A stretch of 64,000 nt of DNA from Heliocidaris erythrogramma (taxonomy: Eukaryota; Echinodermata; Echinoidea; Camarodonta; Echinometridae): positions 29,463,410-29,527,409 of the forward strand of contig CM046873.1 of the NCBI GenBank assembly GCA_025617745.1. Reading direction: 5' to 3'. The position numbers were made by a program, and so were the translations under genes. Numbering within the stretch: the first letter of the stretch is position 1; every line of letters starts with the position of its first letter. The notes under the pieces were generated by a model. The model did not search any database, had not been told where the DNA came from, and saw nothing but the letters and a program-made list of their open reading frames with translations. Shown here one piece after another: positions 44,972 through 57,066 of the stretch.

Positions 44972-47800
44972 GTAAGTATTGAAACAATTTCCAACGTACT
45001 TTATAGAAAAGGCATTTAATTGTAGAAATAGAACACCAATGTTAGTTTATTTTATCTGAATGAAGTAGAAATTGTGGTCCCAATCTTTGCACTATATACT
45101 GTTAGTAATGCAAAATCCAATTGCCTGAATTGATCGCAAATCCCCAAATCTTCAGCTTTTACATTGACCTGCGATTGATTAGGGACTTGAGTCCTATTCA
45201 AGGGACTTGGTTTAATATTGAGGAGTAATGCTTTACCTAGGGTCACTCACTGGATTGTGCTTGTAACCCAAGACTTTTGCTCTATCTGATTCACATACTG
45301 TACACCCGTACAATTGGAATTCTACACGTGTATCCAGGCTTCTGGGCAGAAAAGAGTTTAAGCATGGTTCAAATTGACAGAAATGTGGCTTTACCAAATC
45401 CCATGAGGGTGATCTGAGAGGTTGAAAGTATGCACTGACACATTTATTGGTCCATATTGAGTGAAATGCAGCTTTATGGCATCCCAGGGGAGGTGTTTGG
45501 GAGGAACCATGAAGCTTCATGGAGGAACAAAACAACTTTGGAAATTGAAAGAAGGCATTTATTACCCTTGTGACATGTCGGTAGCCTTGTTGGGGAATCT
45601 ACACATGGTTTTTATTTTCTGAAATTCATCTCCCTTGGTATCAACACCAAGGCTGTTATGTCCTGGTGAGAAGGCTGTGTGTATCACCAGCTCCTTGTAG
45701 CTAGATCTCTGCAGCATACAGGTGTACAAGTAGATGTTCAAACCAAGACATCCATGCACTAAGCCTGTCACTCATGACTTGCAAGAAGATGTCCATCTAC
45801 TGGGGTGATTGTGATTGAGGTGTCGGAGTAAAGTGGTCTTATTGAGTCGGTTCGACACTTCATTTGTCTCTGCTGGCGTGTGTAGTATTTGCATTGGGTA
45901 GATCTTTTGCATTCATAACTGAATAGCTTTCATACCAAGCCCAAACACATTTGCACAGACTATTTGCAGATGTATATGCCTAGTCTGGCTTCCAGGTGTA
46001 TAAAGGTGTTAGGTTTTATAATATTGGTACATGTACAATGTATGCAATGTTATGTAATGTGTCATTGAATAAAGGTTACTGTTTTACAGATACTGTTGGG
46101 CTTTATGCTAGACTAATTTAGGCCTATTTATAATTATGAGGATTTTGTATATCTAGAGAAAGTATGAAGTGCAGGCTAATTTGTACAGTATTCATGTTGG
46201 CCTGCAGGTCTATGATACAAATACACGTAGCAGCCTTTAATTATTACATTGCACATTTCCAAATCGAAATGCATAATACCTTATGAAATATGCATGTACA
46301 ACATCAGCAAAATACATATTTGATACTTTTGAAAATATTATGTATTTGTTATAGGCCTGTGGCTACACTTTGAAAATCTATTAGTAATGATGTCTTGTCC
46401 TCTGACTTTGATTTAGTGTGAGACATAATTTATACAGTTTTACATAACCTGCAAATGTTGATCTTTGCAGCAGGTGCATCCAGAAAATTTTACCGTGGAT
46501 AATAGTACATTTGTAAACGTGACTTGACACTTCATTAAATACTGTAATTACAACAATACATTGATGGCTGCTAATATTGCCCCCCCCCCCCCTCCCGGAA
46601 AAAAAAAGTTAAGAAAAAAAATAATTGAAAGAAAAATAGGTACAAATTCAACGCAACATATAAGCCAATACTGATGGTAATTTTCTGAGTGTGGAATATG
46701 CATGGAGCAGACTGATTTCCAATGTTCACATTGCTTTCCTGGAATCAACACTCATTCTTAGAAGAACTAGAAAAAGATGTAGGCTACTTTTCCCCAGGTA
46801 CACAGTGTCATACTTGTACATTATTGATACAATATGTGTACATGTATATACTGTATATATACAAATATATCAGAAGTATATTACAATGTAGATCTCCTTA
46901 CGTAGGCTTACATGTTGCCTAGAATTCTGCAAGTTTAAGGAGAAAGTTGAGTTTTGGGAAAGGTGAAATATAATTTGTGAGCTTTCTCATTCCTTTTATG
47001 TCAGTTTGGAAGAATATCATAGTAGACATGTCCCCTGAAAAGGATTGCTCTTCAAATGCCTTCATATTCAAAATATGACGAGAACTAACTGAAATGTTTG
47101 TGCCAAACATTCCTGCCATATGAGTGTACAGTCCCATATACCCATTTCTGTGTGCAGTGCATGTGCTCTTCAGCAAGATTGGTCAGTTTCTTATCATTTT
47201 GATGATTCTAAAGCCTCATATTATACACCCATTCTTTAATAGGTAGACATGATCAAACTTTCCCAATTGCTTTGAGACAGTTTCTCTCAAAAAGTAATTG
47301 CATGACCAGAACTCAACTTTATCTTTAATAATATGGATCAAATTGTCCAATTGACGTACTAAAATTTTGAGCTGACAGATGTATGACATGGGGTGCAACA
47401 ACGGCATACTAAATACATGTATTGCAAATTCTATTAATCCTTTTTATCTTTTCTCAAACTTTTGGACATTGCTGTTACATGGATGTGTAAAAGTCCCATA
47501 GAGATGTGTGTTGAAAATTGATTTATCATTAGGAACAAATTGGAACATCAGACATGGTAGACTAAATGAATTTTTAATTTTATGAGTTCTAACTGTACAG
47601 TAGATGAGTGGTGAACTGGATTTTTACGATTGTTGCCTGTACATTTCTTTGCATAGTGTGGAATAGAAATGAAATGAAAACCGTAGAAGAGCACTCAATT
47701 CGATTTTTGGTGTCTTTGTTTATTACTCATAAATCTATGCAGTAGTACCTTTCAGCAATAAATCTGCAGGCTTGTTTTCTTATCTGCTTGGGTCCATGAC
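44972..47800 (+). other. TEAD intron, first part
   Basis: Starts with the donor GTAAGTATTG. AT-rich, with a poly(C) run at about 46580-46592 and several TACATGTA words. No exon-like segment is recognised. Confidence 0.7.
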
Positions 47801-47852
47801 AAGAGGTCGTGACCTCGGGGAGAGCCCAACCATCAGAGGGGTCAAAGGGTCA
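47801..47852 (+). promoter_or_regulatory. Candidate nuclear-receptor-type sites
   Basis: AGGTCGTGACCT (47804-47815) is a near-perfect inverted pair of AGGTCA half-sites with no spacer. GGGTCA-AA-GGGTCA (47839-47852) is a direct repeat with a 2-bp spacer. The two motifs lie within 50 bp in a GC-richer patch of the intron. Function is inferred from motif shape only. Confidence 0.3.
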
Positions 47853-48872
47853 AGATCAAGTCTATTGCTGGGTCCCTTCTCAGCGGGGTTTCTCTTTCGA
47901 TTATGGCTGACAGAGTATCTGCACTGTCATGACGAAGACGTACACCATGTACATATACATGTAGAGTCTCTTGTAAAAACATTTTGATAGATAATACATT
48001 TGTACATACATGTACAAATGTGAAGGTCTACAATGTTCATCATGTACATGTACGTACAGTATAGGGTATGCTGAATTATAATGCAACAGATACGTCACAT
48101 GTATTGTTGTATGGACATGTGTATGTCATAGCATAACAAATTATATTTGCGTTATTGCTATCGCGATAATGATTTGCTTCTGTTCCGTCCTTTTCGTCTC
48201 CTATGTTCCTTTTCCTCTTCTAATTCTTCTCCCTGATTTTTTTATTTTCTACCCTTATCTGACTTCCAAGTTTTCTTCAGATTTTCTAAGCATATTACTA
48301 CACATGTCTAGATTTCAAAATTCCTAAATTTGCAATGCTTGGATATTAGGGAATAACATAATAATGTTAGGCCCTGTGCATATTTTATTCATAATTACTA
48401 TTAGTCAAAAGTTCAAATCCCTGTAACAGTTTATAAAACATTTTATGAAATGGTTTCTCTACTTTCTGAGGGAGTTGTCGAGATCTGTTTACATGTAATG
48501 TATCTTCGCGAACATTTTCTGGAAGATGACTGAGCTGTAATATTTGAATGCGCTTAATGAAGTGTCATCTGGGAGTGGCCTTGAGCAGATGAGAGTGGAG
48601 TTGGTGATCGAGGTGGTGAATGAAATGGTGATTGGGACAGGGTAGGGGCAGGCATGATGCACCTGAAGCTGTGAAAATAAACCATGTTCTGATTACTCAT
48701 CTCATTGCATGTGAAACCAGGCTGGATCTGTTCGCACTTGCAGATGCACTTCATGTTTATAAACGTGATGAGACAGGGTATGAACATACACGTACAGTAC
48801 ATGTACATGTAGTTACACATCATCCATCTCAAGCTAAGGAAACAACCATGTTCTTTAAAAAGGAGAATAAAT
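47853..48872. other. Intronic non-coding stretch
   Basis: AT-rich with dense ACATGTAC words at 47945-48060. The block around 48693-48780 (GATTACTCATCTCATTGC, GTGAAACCA, AGATGCACTTCATGT) recurs at 49190-49290 and is a local duplication. Confidence 0.55.
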
Positions 48873-49096
48873 ACTTAAATTGGCAACTTTTTGAGTGGTT
48901 TTAAAAATCATTGTATTTTTATCAAAATTGACAATATTTTTCAACTTTGACAAAATTAGTAACTATGTATATTGTTTTCAAAGACATTACACCTTATTAG
49001 ATCCATGTAGCACTAAAAGAAAAATATTATTGCCAATTTGAAGAAGAAAATGATCAATTTACCCCTTAAATAATTCCTGTCCTGAAAGGGTTAATA
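48873..49096 (-). repeat. Interspersed repeat family, inverted copy
   Basis: Reverse complement of the block series at 31041-31245 (for example TGCCAATTTGAAGAA, TGATCAATTTA, AATAATTCCTG, TGAAAGGGTTA). The copies are roughly 85% alike by eye. Confidence 0.75.
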
Positions 49097-49299
49097 GTCA
49101 GCCTTTTGAACAATATGTGCATGCAATAATGATGTTGATTGGCCATTGCCATTTTGCAATTGATTGCAATCCTTTGTGTTACCGGGCCATGATTACTCAT
49201 CTCATTGCTTGTGAAACCATGGTAGGGATGCATTGAATCATTGTGTTGAATGTGTTCACACCTGGGCATGTAGATGCACTTCATGTAAACAAACGTGTT

Positions 49300-50541
49300 G
49301 TGCAGCCTGTTACACCTTACATTGTACCTCTACAGTGTGCAAGTCTGAATTTCAAATGACATGGTGTCGAAACTGGAGTTGTATAAACTATACACAGGTC
49401 TTAATCAACACACATGTATGTAGTGCAATTATGTACATGTATATGTTATGGCAGTTTCACTTGACCATCTACATTTGTACATGTATAATGTATTACAGAA
49501 TTTACAGTGAGTACTGATTTGGGGATTAATAAAAGAAAAAACTATTTTGCTCTGAATTTTTGGGTTCCATATCAGTATACTACATTCATAATATCAGCTT
49601 CAAATATTATTTCTGTAAAGTAAAATTGCAAGCAGACTGATCAATGCACCTGTACTCGAGTGCACAGAGCCCAAGTTCAACTTGGGTTCCGTGCGCAGGG
49701 TTTTAGCTCTCTTATTTTCTTGATAAATACAGGCCTATTTATCATTCACCCATAGAACACCAGGTAAGAATTTTGGGGTTGATTTTCTAGCTGTACAGAT
49801 TTGGGGCAGGGGGTAGTTTGCAGGCACAAACCCTGGTCAGTCGTAAAAGAAAGAGTCTGCGCTGTAAGACTACCATAAGCCATGACACGACCAGTCGGTA
49901 GCTGCTTTAGGCTTCTCTCAAGACAATGATTTTTCTGATAAAGTGTCAAATTAGGGTCTGTGCTTGCAGACTGGGGGGGGGGGTGATAGTCATCTTTGAT
50001 AAAAGAGATGGCAACAGGCTCGATACAAGAAATTTTTGAATTCATTTTACTTGGCCTCAATTTCCTCTTGATAAAAGACAAAGAGTGACTGTAGTCATGG
50101 CTATTTGATTTTATATTGAGATTATTATTACTAAAAAAGGAAGAATAGTTAGTCAAAGCATTATAATGTGAAAGTGGACATTTTTTCGCACTCGGCTGAG
50201 TAAAGTGTCTTTCGCATGTTTTTAAATTTCGCCGACGCACTAGGCTCATGGGCAAAAGAATACTTTAAAAAATATTTGCGTGTTTTTATTTTCGCGAAAT
50301 ATTCCACGTTTACAGTACATTTACTACAAAAATGCATCTATGAACTATGCACTGCTGACTGCTTCCACTCAACACATGTGTCATCCAAAATTAAGACATG
50401 TACATGTGTACTTGAAACTCAACTACCCTGAGATATTGTTCAAGATTGCATTATTATATATTTCTTCTGTGTCTATAAAATTTCATATTTACAATTACTA
50501 CATGTATATTTCAATCATCCATTCAACCTTATGAGATTGCC
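49300..50541. other. Intronic non-coding stretch
   Basis: No supported gene. The minus-strand frame 49746-50255 (169 codons, Ser/Asn/Lys-rich) shows no domain and could arise by chance. A poly(G) run lies at about 49974-49983. Confidence 0.45.
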
Positions 50542-50793
50542 GGGGGCAGTATTCTGAAAACTATGTTATCTTTTATGTTAAGGAAAAGTATGGTTAATTG
50601 TCATAACAAACTGCAATTGCTCGCCATAATCACTAATCATTGGTGCTTGTGCAGGTGTCTCTGTTAACGTTACGCGAGCACAGCCATCTTTGCGCAATCA
50701 TTAACCAATGACTTGTCCTGATTTTGATTTGTTATGACAGTTAACATCGTTTTACTAACATAAAAGATAACATTGTTTTCAGAATACAGCCCC
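50542..50793. mobile_element. MITE with long inverted ends
   Basis: The left end GGGGGCAGTATTCTGAAAAC then ATGTTATCTTTTATGTTA is mirrored by TAACATAAAAGATAACAT and GTTTTCAGAATACAGCCCC on the right, giving arms of about 45 bp. Further inside, TTGTCATAACAAA faces TTTGTTATGACAG. The roughly 250-bp interior is non-coding. Confidence 0.8.
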
Positions 50794-52734
50794 AGGTACT
50801 TGTATATAAAAAGCATGTGCTTCATCTACACGTGTCATTCAGAATCTGTACTTGAAATCCAACCACCCCTTTAATATATCGTTCCTCTTTCATGTGCCTC
50901 AAGAACACATTGCAGTATAATGCATAACATGTAGGCTCATCTATATATTATATGAATGATTAGATATTACATCACTCGATCGAGAAATAATTTTCCTTTA
51001 TAAGTGTTTTGATGAAAAGTACTTTGCCACCCCTAATTCCGTGCATGCCAAGCATTCAATTAGGACTTTTACTTCAAGGGTCAGAGAAAGAGTACTGTAC
51101 TGTAATGATGAGATGGAAAAGGCAAGAATTGGGGGGGGGGGGAAGCAAGAAATCAGGTTAAGAAGGGGATAGAGAAAAAGAAGAAGTGATTTGTCTTCAG
51201 GCAGTGCTTTGGGACTAGAAGCCTTTTGTTTGACAAATAAGCGAAGTAATTTAGCTGGAATGCAACTCATTAGCTCTTTGAGGAAATTGAAGCGACGCTG
51301 ATGGATTTTTTCGTTAATTGTCGGGAGCGAGTTTCGTGTCCCTCACGAGCAAAGAGCTAGCGCAGAGGTCCTTGCTAAATAGGCAGACAGGTATAGACTT
51401 GATAGGGAAACTGAATGTACCAGACAAGATACCAGGAGATTTTGATAGTTAAAGCTGATTGCATGCACTGCACTTTTTCTCCTAATTCTTTGATTAAATT
51501 GAAAGATTTGGGGAGAAGAATTGATCAAGAGGAGGAGAGAAAGAGAGTAAACCAAATGTATGAGAAAGCGAGAGAGAGCGAGGAGAGGAAAACAGAGACT
51601 ATAGACAAGAGAAATTAGATATATTTTTGTAGAAAATACAAGACAATGGTTGATAAATTTGAAAGCAATAGGGAAGGTAGAGGTCAGTTGGAAAGGAAAG
51701 ATAGACAACATAGAGAAGAGTTGGAGAGACATGAAAGAGGATGGATAAAATTGAAAATGGAGAGACTCTAAACAATGGATTTACTTTGTTAGAACATGAA
51801 TAAATATTGAATGCAGAAAGCAAAAGGATGAATAAAGAAAGAAATCAGATATGAAAGACAGATAGTATAAAAGGAAAAGAGAGAGAGAGAAGAATGAGAT
51901 AAAAGAAGATATACATGTATAAACAGAGACGATGCAGACAAGAGGAATCGTGTGATGAGAGCGAATGAAGTGACATGTATTTATAATCAACCCAGTGAAC
52001 AGCAACCTCCATTACCGTGCAGTGTTTTGGTTTTGCAGATTGGAATGCATGGTATGCTAGGCATGCAGTGCAGGGAGTTGACAGGGGAAATTGACGATGC
52101 ACAGCGTTGCCTTGGTGACAAATGAATCACCACCAGCCACGGAGTCTACTGCCCCCAGCCGCTTGATTAAATAGAAAAGTGGTGCAACGTGAGAAGTGTG
52201 TACAGAAGCAGTGTGTGTGAAGCATGAGGTTGTGTGGAGAGTGGCTGTTGGAGAGTCTAGTGGGAAGAAATATAGCTGTTTCATTATTGATGATATGCTT
52301 ATTAGAAAGGGACTTATCTATTTTGGTGTAGGGATGACACTGGTGGTTAGCTGTGAGGGAGGAATATGGCTGTTAAATAATAGGAAACCAGTAATTTGTC
52401 AATTGATTTGGAATGTAAGCTTGACTTTTGGAAAATATAAACAAGAGTGACAGAGTCTGAGCATGGAAATACTCATTTATCTCTGTGGGTCGAAGAATGA
52501 AAGTGTATGCTTTTATGATTTTTAATCTTTCTCATATTTGCTCAAATTTATCATGAAAAAAAGAAACATTTCTAGTGAGTGTTGGCTTAGAGCTCAAATT
52601 TGATATATTAATCATCTTGTACATGCAGTGTAATAGCTTAATATACCATGTGATTTTCTAGAATATTTAGGTCTTTGAGAAATCAAGCATTCTTGCAACA
52701 GCTTAATAATGTGAAAAAATTCTATATCCCTATC
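50794..52734. other. Intronic non-coding stretch with GA-rich parts
   Basis: A poly(G) run lies at about 51130-51141. A/G-rich sequence at 51500-51900 gives Ser/Leu/Phe-rich minus-strand frames (such as 51343-51732) that I do not call as genes. Confidence 0.5.
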
Positions 52735-52975
52735 AGATGGTTAATTTACTTCAGCCATGTGCATGGTATTCACATGCATATCTAACTCTTACAGAACAAT
52801 GAAAGCATTTGGCCTGCTGAAATTCAAGAAAACCAATTGATTTTGATTTTAGCCATGTGCAATCATTTTCACATGCATATATTTCAACCTTCCATAACAG
52901 CCAACAATATGGTGCTTGAAAAATCAAGAAAATAAGTTATTGTATTGCCGCCACGTGCATTCAACTCACACTCAA
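52735..52975 (+). repeat. Tandem minisatellite, period about 100 bp
   Basis: Three start blocks, GCCATGTGCATGGTATTCAC, GCCATGTGCAATCATTTTCA and GCCACGTGCATTCAACTCAC (52753, 52853 and about 52951), are spaced about 100 bp apart. The first two are followed by CACATGCATAT, ACAGAACAA/ACAGCCAAC and AAATTCAAGAAAA/AAATCAAGAAAA. Copies are clearly diverged. Confidence 0.7.
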
Positions 52976-53127
52976 AACATTACACAAGCGAAATATGGAC
53001 TTGAAGAAAATTACCACTCCTGCCATTTTTCTTCTGACACATGCTTTCTTACATAATCACAGTGTGGTAAGTGGCTCAGGTTTTTTGGTCAAGAATGTAT
53101 TATTAGATATTTCAATTTATCTGACCT

Positions 53128-53272
53128 GGGGGGCGTTTCATCGAGTGTCTTTGTCGGTGATTTTTACCGACAAATTTGCTCTCAACCAATCAGATGCAAC
53201 GATTTCAGTAGCTTATGACAGTTCTTGCAACTTGTCATTGATGAAAAGTTTTATGAAACGGGGCCCGGAAAG
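53128..53272. mobile_element. GTTTCAT-type hairpin MITE, inverted
   Basis: CCTGGGGGGCGTTTCATCGA starts and ATGAAACGGGGCCCGG ends the element. The internal CAACCAATCAGATGCAACG is the reverse complement of the block in the copies at 31868 and 33645. Confidence 0.85.
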
Positions 53273-54014
53273 ATGAACAACTTCAGTGAACTTATCATTT
53301 GTAATGAAGTGCAATCTTTAATGATGCAACAAGCGAAGGAAGTTGTAGTTGATCAAGTACGTACAGCTACTTGAATTGCGCTGGATACAGGCCTTCATGG
53401 TACAAGTACACTCCATAGATGGAACTAAGCATTGAAGTATTATAATTAAAAAAAAAAGTACAATGTGCATATTAACCCCCAACAACTCCCCCCCCCCCAA
53501 AAAAAAAAAAAAAAACAACAACAACAAACAAAAACAAGAAAAAAAGTAGAAAGAAAAAATAAATCTCAAAGTGGATTCAGGCCTAGTTCAAATTTTAAGA
53601 TGATGGGTTTTGGGGCATTCGACCCTTGTTACAATACATACATGATTTATGTATAGTGTCATGGTCTGTGTTTAATGTAATTGTATTAAATGATAAACAT
53701 TTTCAGGCAGTAACACCATATTGGTAATGTGAAGAAAAATGAAAACAGTGAAGATAATACAATTCTATGTAGCCAGCATTTCCATTGTAGTTGTACTTAT
53801 TCACAAAATGCAAAGTGATTCCTAAATTCGGATGATGATTGAAATCTGTGCAACAAAGCATCTAGTCAAGCTGACTAATGGACTTGGTGGCTGGGTCCAG
53901 TCAGGCATTCCAGGCATTCTTTCAACATTCCTCAGATTCTTTTGCCTGGTTTTCCAATCAGGTTGGACAGGGGGGACACACAATCCGGCTTGTCAAGATG
54001 TGTGTTTCTGCGCC
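53273..54014. other. Intronic non-coding stretch
   Basis: A C/A homopolymer block (poly(C) then poly(A)) lies at about 53489-53515. No gene is supported. Confidence 0.5.
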
Positions 54015-54116
54015 TTTTAATTTGGAGGCGAACCCCTCTTGTCTGTTTCAGCCTGTTCGCACTGCTTTTTAATTTGGAAGTGAACCCCTCTGTCTGTTTC
54101 AGCCAGTTCACACTGC
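54015..54116 (+). repeat. Two-copy tandem repeat of about 50 bp
   Basis: TTTTAATTTGGAGGCGAACC...CACTGC is followed directly by TTTTAATTTGGAAGTGAACC...CACTGC, each containing CCTCT.GTCTGTTTCAGCC.GTTC. Confidence 0.85.
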
Positions 54117-54775
54117 GTGAGACGGCACTAGCTCAGAGTTCTGAATGGTAAAGCCTCGATTTTGATTCACATTATGCAGCAGTATACTACCAAGGTAAAA
54201 TAAGGGCAGGGAGATGGGAATTTCTATTAAGGGCATCTCATAACATGCTGATAAGTGAGGATGTGTCCATGTAGGACCTTTGTTGGGTGCAGTTACCTTT
54301 TTTTATTCCCACTTGCTATTTTTTGCTTTTCATACCCTCTGGACTGCTTTTTCAAATCTTGAATCTCAAGTTGACGAGAATTCCAATGGAATTTGTCAGT
54401 TTCCTGCTCGTGTAAATTTCTGGTTTGATAGTACATGTAGAGTAGGTCGGATTTAAGGAAGGAGACATATTGATTTGTCCTTTAAACCTGTGCAATGCAG
54501 TATTATCGTTTCCCCTGTAGCTTCTTTTGTCATAACGGTGAAAACGAGCTTATGATTTCAGCTAGACATATGTTGTTAGCAGAAGGTGTTGAAAGACAGT
54601 GTAAACAGAGATGGAGGTGGTGGTACAGTGTTGACAGACAAAAAAGTTGCTCAGGAATATCACTTTTTATGGGCAAAAACCCTGCTAAAAAAGAAAAGTA
54701 TGCCAGTTCTCTAAGTTTAGCATAATACACTGTATAGCATGGAAATTTTAACCTGTAGCCTGAACTATGCAGCTT

Positions 54776-55076
54776 TTAAAGGGATACTTAACCGCAGATT
54801 GTAGACGTTTTTATGCTGCGATAGGGCACCGTGATCGTTACCTGATCATGCCATTGCCCTGCGGGGCGCAAATTTCGGACAGACTGTTTGCCGCGCAACA
54901 TGCACGCTCCGCCTGAGCTCGAGCTCCTGTGCAAGATTCGGTCGGCTTCGTGCAGTCCGAAATGTAATCCCACTTAGTCCGACGGACGCGTTCTATGCAC
55001 AAACTTTATGTATGGGTGAATGGGGCTTACGCAATCCTGACTTTCCCCTTGGCCGCCCGGTGGCGTATCCCTTTAA
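54776..55076. mobile_element. TTAA-flanked, GC-rich MITE
   Basis: The element 54780-55072 begins AGGGATAC and ends GTATCCCT. It is flanked by TTAA on both sides (54776-54779, 55073-55076). The interior is CpG-rich and unlike its AT-rich surroundings and has no coding capacity. The TTAA target and RGGR start are shared with the elements at 3154, 62768 and 63613. Confidence 0.7.
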
Positions 55077-56537
55077 ATTTTTGTACATGTATATCAGTAC
55101 CTCAAATTAATAGTTTTTATCCTCGAGTCATTGATACCTTTTTTAATGATCAGTTGATATAAAAATTGAAAATCAAGGTTGAGTCGACCATATAAGTTTT
55201 CAAACTACATTTTCTCCCTTACAAATTTGATTGTATCAGTATATAATTTCACATATGAGGAATATTGCTTTTTAAATATTCCTTCACACATCTACATGTA
55301 CATGTAGTTGAATATTTTTGTGGACATTTTGTGGACATTTTGTAGGAAGAATACAGAGCAGATAATTCCTCCGCATCTTTTCTTGTATTCCTTTATTAAA
55401 ACATGAAAGAAAATATAAGAATTGCATATTGGTAATCGTAGAAAGGGAAGAGATTGAGATAGAGAGAGAGAGATAAAGAAGAAATGGATATATTCAACAT
55501 TTCAGCAGTATATTCAAAATGATTAATTAACATCGAACAAATATATAAAAAATAAGACAAATATATAACAATAGGAAACCATCATCTGACAGGTGTCTGC
55601 GGTTTTGCTAAAAAACATTAACCTCCCTACAACCACATTGCCTGAAATATCTAGAGTACGGGGAGCCAGCCAGCCTGATTTGTCTGGCTTTGATTAAGTT
55701 AAAGAGCAACCAGAGAAAGTACTGGGGCTGCCAGACCATCAGCCTGGGCAGATGGGGCAAGGACCGGGCCGGCTGGGCGATGTAGCGGGAAAGAAGGGTT
55801 GAGAAGGGGAGCGGAGGAATTAGTGTCAGGGTAGGTGACATGCCAGGCGCAGATTGCGACCAAGTCGGACACTTGAATGCCGCGGGGCAGCCAAATGTGG
55901 AGAGGCGATTCCTGCATGCCACTGCGCTATCGGAAACGCTGCTTTTTTCCCCTATTTTTTATCTAATCACTCTCGCCTTTCTTCTTCTGTCGAAGGGGCT
56001 GTCAGCCCTGCTCTGAAACATTTAGTTATTGATTTTAGTCTTGAATGTGAACCCTCCAGTTCAATGTCTTCATCCTTGAATCTTTGGATTGAAGCTATAA
56101 TGAGAACACCAGAGGAAGGAAAAGGGCAATTGGGTAAATGCTCTGTTCATTTGTAAATAATCCCGATCAACTTGGAACACCTTACATGAGACCTGTCACC
56201 TCTCAAATGATTGCTTATCCTTTTCCGTAAGAATGTTCTTTCAATTTAAATCTGTCCTGCGTTACGCACAGACGTGAGTTTTACTCTGCACCATTTTTGC
56301 CAAAGCTGAGATGGTTTTTCTGAGTGGTTGATGGTTGAAAATGATGTTTTTCAGATAATTATGTGTGTCAAACTAAAAATTAGTGCTAGTAAATGTAGGA
56401 AATTCATTCTACCTTTTAGACAAATTCAGTGTTTATTCAACCCTGAAGCTGATCCTTTGTGTCTTTTATTACCCCACCTTTTCAAGGCCACAGTCATCAA
56501 CAAAGGTTTAATACATGTAGCAAGACTACTTTGTGTT
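55077..56537. other. Intronic stretch with GC-richer island
   Basis: Mostly AT-rich. A GC-richer patch at about 55655-55935 contains a CTTTGATTA TCF-like word and open frames on the minus strand with no recognised domain. It might be a conserved regulatory segment, but nothing in it proves this. Confidence 0.4.
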
Positions 56538-56756
56538 TAGTCGCAAACTTTGAGCAATCTTTTGCAGCCCATCATCCTGCTTGTGCACTATTAAAGTCGT
56601 GTGCACCTTGGTAACAAAAAGGGTTTGGTGTTTAGACTACCAGCAAGGGTCATCATATTGTGTTAGTCCTCGTGTTCAGTCGCAAGGTTTTGAACAATCT
56701 TTCACGGCGCATCCTTCTATATGCGCATTATTAAAGTCGTTTGTGCCATCGTAACC
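56538..56756 (+). repeat. Diverged tandem duplication, period about 138 bp
   Basis: TTTAGTCGCAAACTTTGAGC (56538) and TTCAGTCGCAAGGTTTTGAA (56676) start two copies. Both contain CAATCTTT, CATC.T..TAT/CTT, TATTAAAGTCGT and GGTAAC/CGTAAC in order. Confidence 0.75.
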
Positions 56757-57066
56757 CAATTTATCCATCCTAGCAGTCAACCGGGCGTCCATTGACAAGG
56801 CATAGGTGGACAGTGGCGAGATGGATGGTTTGGGTGGGGGGGGGGGGGGGGGGTATAGGGTTGTTTGTAGGCCATGAGGGCAGTGTAAATATACTTTCTT
56901 GTTCAATCAGAGAGCTCATTTTGGATTTGCTTACAGAATAAGCGAGATTTCATTGCAGTGATTTTTTAAATGTTTCGTACTGTCTTTAATTTAATTTTAC
57001 CAGAGCTCTTTTTCAGTTTCCCCTTTTTATTTATTTTTTCTTCACTGTGATGGGTGAGGGGTGCAT

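Noticed and set aside
49746..50255. Minus-strand 169-codon frame
   Set aside because: No recognisable domain, Asn/Ser/Lys-rich, crosses a poly(G) run. One or so frames of this length is expected by chance in 64 kb of AT-rich sequence on six frames.
51343..51732. Minus-strand 129-codon frame
   Set aside because: Antisense to A/G-rich sequence; Ser/Leu-rich with no domain.
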